Source of the DNA: an uncultured Alphaproteobacteria bacterium
GTDB lineage: Bacteria > Pseudomonadota > Alphaproteobacteria > Thalassobaculales > Thalassobaculaceae
Direction of reading: 5' to 3'
Length of the DNA stretch: 64,000 nucleotides
NCBI GenBank assembly: GCA_937776645.1
Contig: CALMRI010000030.1
Span: 20,001 to 84,000, forward strand
Below the pieces are notes generated by a model. The model was not told where the DNA came from and ran no database searches. It saw only the letters and a list, made by a program, of their open reading frames with translations. Shown here piece by piece: positions 61,700-64,000 of this stretch. The position numbers and the translations under genes were made by a program. Each line of letters starts with the position of its first letter. The first letter of the stretch is position 1.

Positions 61700-64000
61700 C
61701 TAGAACCGCCGCAGCAGCCGGTCGATGTAATCCAGCTCTAGAGCCGGGCGGTGGCGGTCACCGGAGCGGCGGCGGAGTTCGTCGAACAGGCGTCGGGTTT
61801 TCTGTAGGTCGGATTCCTCGGGAATGCCAAGGGCGCTGCGATCGACGAAACCCTGACCCGAGCGACGGCGGTTCAGCGGATCAATTTCGTCTGACGACCT
61901 TCCTGCAGTCCTTGGGCCTGATCGTTCTGCGTCCCTTGGTCATTGGCGGTTTGTTCGCGCAGCATCTCATTGAGGGCGCGGGTGCCTTCCTGCATTTGAC
62001 CGAGAGCATCGGCTTGCGGGCCAATGGCATCGCCCGGCTCGGCGCGCTGCAAGGCCCGCTCCGCGTCCTTCATCGCCCTCTCGGCCTGACCGAAACCGTC
62101 GGGGATTTGGTTGAAGTCCTCCGACAGCTTGCGCATGAATTCGCCGAGTTGGCGGCGCAACTGCTCTTGCGCCTGGGCCAGTTGTTCGCCGGTCATACCG
62201 CGTTGTCCGGATTGCGGCATGCCGTTCTGGCCTTCTCGGCGCGGCGCGGATCGTGGTGAGCCTTGCTGGCGCTGGCGGTCGCCCTGTTGATGTTGCTTGT
62301 AGGTGTCGTCCATCAACTGCTGCTGCTGGCGGGATAATTGACTTAGCTGGCGCATCATCTTCTGGGTGGCGCGTTGCTGAGATGACATCTGCTGCTTGCC
62401 TATGCGCAGATTTTCCATCATTTCCTGCAGGCGCGAGAGCACTTCACGGGCCGGATCCCGCGCGCCCATTTGGGCCATTTCGCGCATTTTATCAAGCATT
62501 TCCTGCAGATCTTGACGGCGCATCGCGTCATCCGTCTCGGCCTGCTGGCCCTCTCCTTGCTGTTGTCGGCCGGCCTGGTTTTGCTGCTGTTTGCCCATCG
62601 CTTCGAGGTATTTATCGACGGCCTCCTTGAGCTGATCCATCAGTTGCTCGATCCGCTCGTCCGGGGCGTCACCGGCCAGCGCGCCCTGTAGCTGCCGCTC
62701 CAACTCGCGTAGCTGGCGCGCGGCGATCGAAAGCTCGCCATCCTCGATCCTGAGCGCGGTGTCCCACAGCAACGAGAGGACGGATCCATCCTCGACCGCC
62801 GCCCTCGTTCAGGCTGAGCCGGGCCGCCGCCGACTTGAGGCTCTAGAAAGACGGCCAGATCATGCGCGTAATGCTGCGGCCGGGCGGCAATCGTCATGAT
62901 CACCCCGGCGATGTCGCGCCGCTCCTCGGGCTTTGCGACCAGCCGTTTGCGCTGTTCAATCACCGCGCGCGCCACTGGATGACGGAAGACCCGCTCCGGC
63001 AGGATCATCTCAACCGGTTCGGATTTCCCGATCTGGCCAATCTCGTCGGTTGTCTGCATGACGATCCGGACCAGGTGACCGGCAAAGGCATGCGGCGCCA
63101 GCTCGTTGAAACTCTTGCCGGTGACCGTGGTCTTGCCCAGTCCCGGCAGCGGCATCTGCAGGATCAAGGGCGGATCACTGCTAGCGATGCTTCCGGTCCG
63201 AGGCCAAGCGGCGGAGGACCGCCGAGGCGCTGGAAACCCCATAGTCATCCCGCCCTTCGTAATGGATCACCAGACTGCTGCGCTCGCTGCGGGACGGCGG
63301 TTCCGAAAAGCTGATCTCCGGCACCAGGTCGGGGATCACGTCCAAATTCCATCGTGACAGCGTATCGCCGTTCTGACGGATGGTTAGACTAACGCCGGCA
63401 TTCAAAACCAATTCCAGGCGGTGACTTTCCCGGCCTATCGCCTCGAAGCGGTGAATGCCGGGGGCGGTGCCGCCGGTCTCGGCAAGCAATTCGGGGATCC
63501 CGGCGCCGCCGGAAACCGCCGCCAGGACCTTACTGCCGAGCGGCACCAGAATCGCCGCCGGCGTCGCCTCGGGCGCCCGGGTTGGTTCCACCGCAAGCGT
63601 GACCTGCCGGTCCGCCCCAGCGTTACTCCCGCCAACCTTGGGCGCGGCGCTGGGAAGCGGTGGGCGCGTCAGCAATATCGAGGGCCTGCCAGTATAGGCG
63701 GGGGGGCTGATCCACATGTCGACAGTTGCGGTTCGGGGGCCGGCGGCGGCGTCGAAACTTGGCTTGATCGCCGCCATCAATCGGGCGCCCGGATCCTCCC
63801 AACCCACCACCAGAGCAACAATTAACGCCAAGCCGAGCCCGGACCGGATCGCGAAAGGGTCGAGCTGAGGCAGGATTGGCCGGGGCGGGCCGACCTTAAG
63901 CTGGGGTGGCACCGCCTCTGTTCGCCGCAAAAACGCATTCCAAAGCCTTCTTGTGCGAGGGTCGGCGCCATTGGCCAGCGTATCCGTCAGCGCGGTCAGC
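61700..64000 (-). pseudogene. TIGR02302/DUF4175 family protein, multiply frameshifted, N-terminus outside window
   Basis: A large alphaproteobacterial envelope protein read across several frames. Frame 1 (from the right edge to 63181) has a membrane segment near SGLGLALIVALVVGW and a domain ending DDYGVSSASAVLRRL. Frame 2 (about 63215-62830) has PPLILQMPLPGLGKTTVTGK and HLVRIVMQTTDEIGQIG. After two more shifts near 62800 the Gln/Met-rich coiled tail follows (62772-61880), with many MREMAQMG and QQQQLMDD-type stretches. After a last shift near 61880 comes the terminus DRSALGIPEESDLQKTRRLF to YIDRLLRRF at 61700. At least four single-base shifts. Confidence 0.75.

Overview
The window looks like chromosomal DNA of a high-GC alphaproteobacterium, broadly Rhodospirillales-like. 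The signs are GC-rich coding with G/C-ending codons, a class II (B12-dependent) ribonucleotide reductase preceded by an alphaproteobacterial-type LexA box, a TIGR02302/DUF4175 gene next to FtsEX, a methylcrotonyl-CoA-carboxylase-type gene, many short-chain dehydrogenases (SDRs) and an FrnE-type DsbA protein. No rRNA, tRNA, CRISPR array or prophage was seen.

Layout. 1-8.4 kb: a carboxylase/SLC13 permease operon, alanine dehydrogenase, three SDRs and a 2-keto-4-pentenoate-hydratase-like enzyme. 8.5-12.4 kb: an AT-rich accessory island. Two copies (about 450 bp) of an unrecognised repeat face each other around hairpin elements and a secreted cyclase-family gene, with truncated resolvase and FAD-oxidoreductase genes at the edges. 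12.4-16.5 kb: an SDR, an amidohydrolase and a dihydroxyacetone kinase split into two overlapping frames. 16.6-25.6 kb: uvrB and polA (convergent), a CmcJ/NvfI-type protein, an SDR, cobyric acid synthase and a secreted cyclophilin. 25.7-27.7 kb: a decayed MaoC-like gene, a 40-bp perfect palindrome and a GntR/UTRA regulator. 27.9-45.6 kb: mostly intact metabolism: Atm1-type exporter, a single-chain 2-oxoacid dehydrogenase E1, cupin, mobA-fdhD, RraA-like, MFS, cinA/enoyl-CoA hydratase, sfsA, a complete AmmeMemoRadiSam set, acyl-CoA ligase and PepF. 45.6-55.3 kb: a frameshifted D-cysteine-desulfhydrase-like gene, FrnE/DsbA, an LLM flavoprotein, a class III aminotransferase with an EamA exporter, an unknown protein with an ABM monooxygenase, and an ABC1 kinase. 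55.3-64 kb: nrdJ, an IS1595-type remnant, YdcF, ftsX, ftsE and a frameshifted TIGR02302 gene running off the end.

Some genes work together. CobQ belongs to the pathway that makes the cofactor of NrdJ. uvrB, polA and LexA-box nrdJ form a repair/dNTP theme. MobA and FdhD both serve molybdenum formate dehydrogenases. Five SDRs, the hydratase, acyl-CoA ligase, enoyl-CoA hydratase and carboxylase suggest catabolism of acyl-CoA, branched-chain or aromatic substrates.

A recurring oddity is the number of broken genes: split DAK, MaoC, FAD oxidoreductase, D-cysteine desulfhydrase, DUF3291, IS1595 transposase, ftsE and TIGR02302. This means either a genome in active decay (for example a host-associated lineage) or indel errors in the assembly. 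In-frame stops and truncated fragments argue that at least part of the decay is real. The strongest candidate for something undescribed is the inverted-repeat island at 9359-12211.
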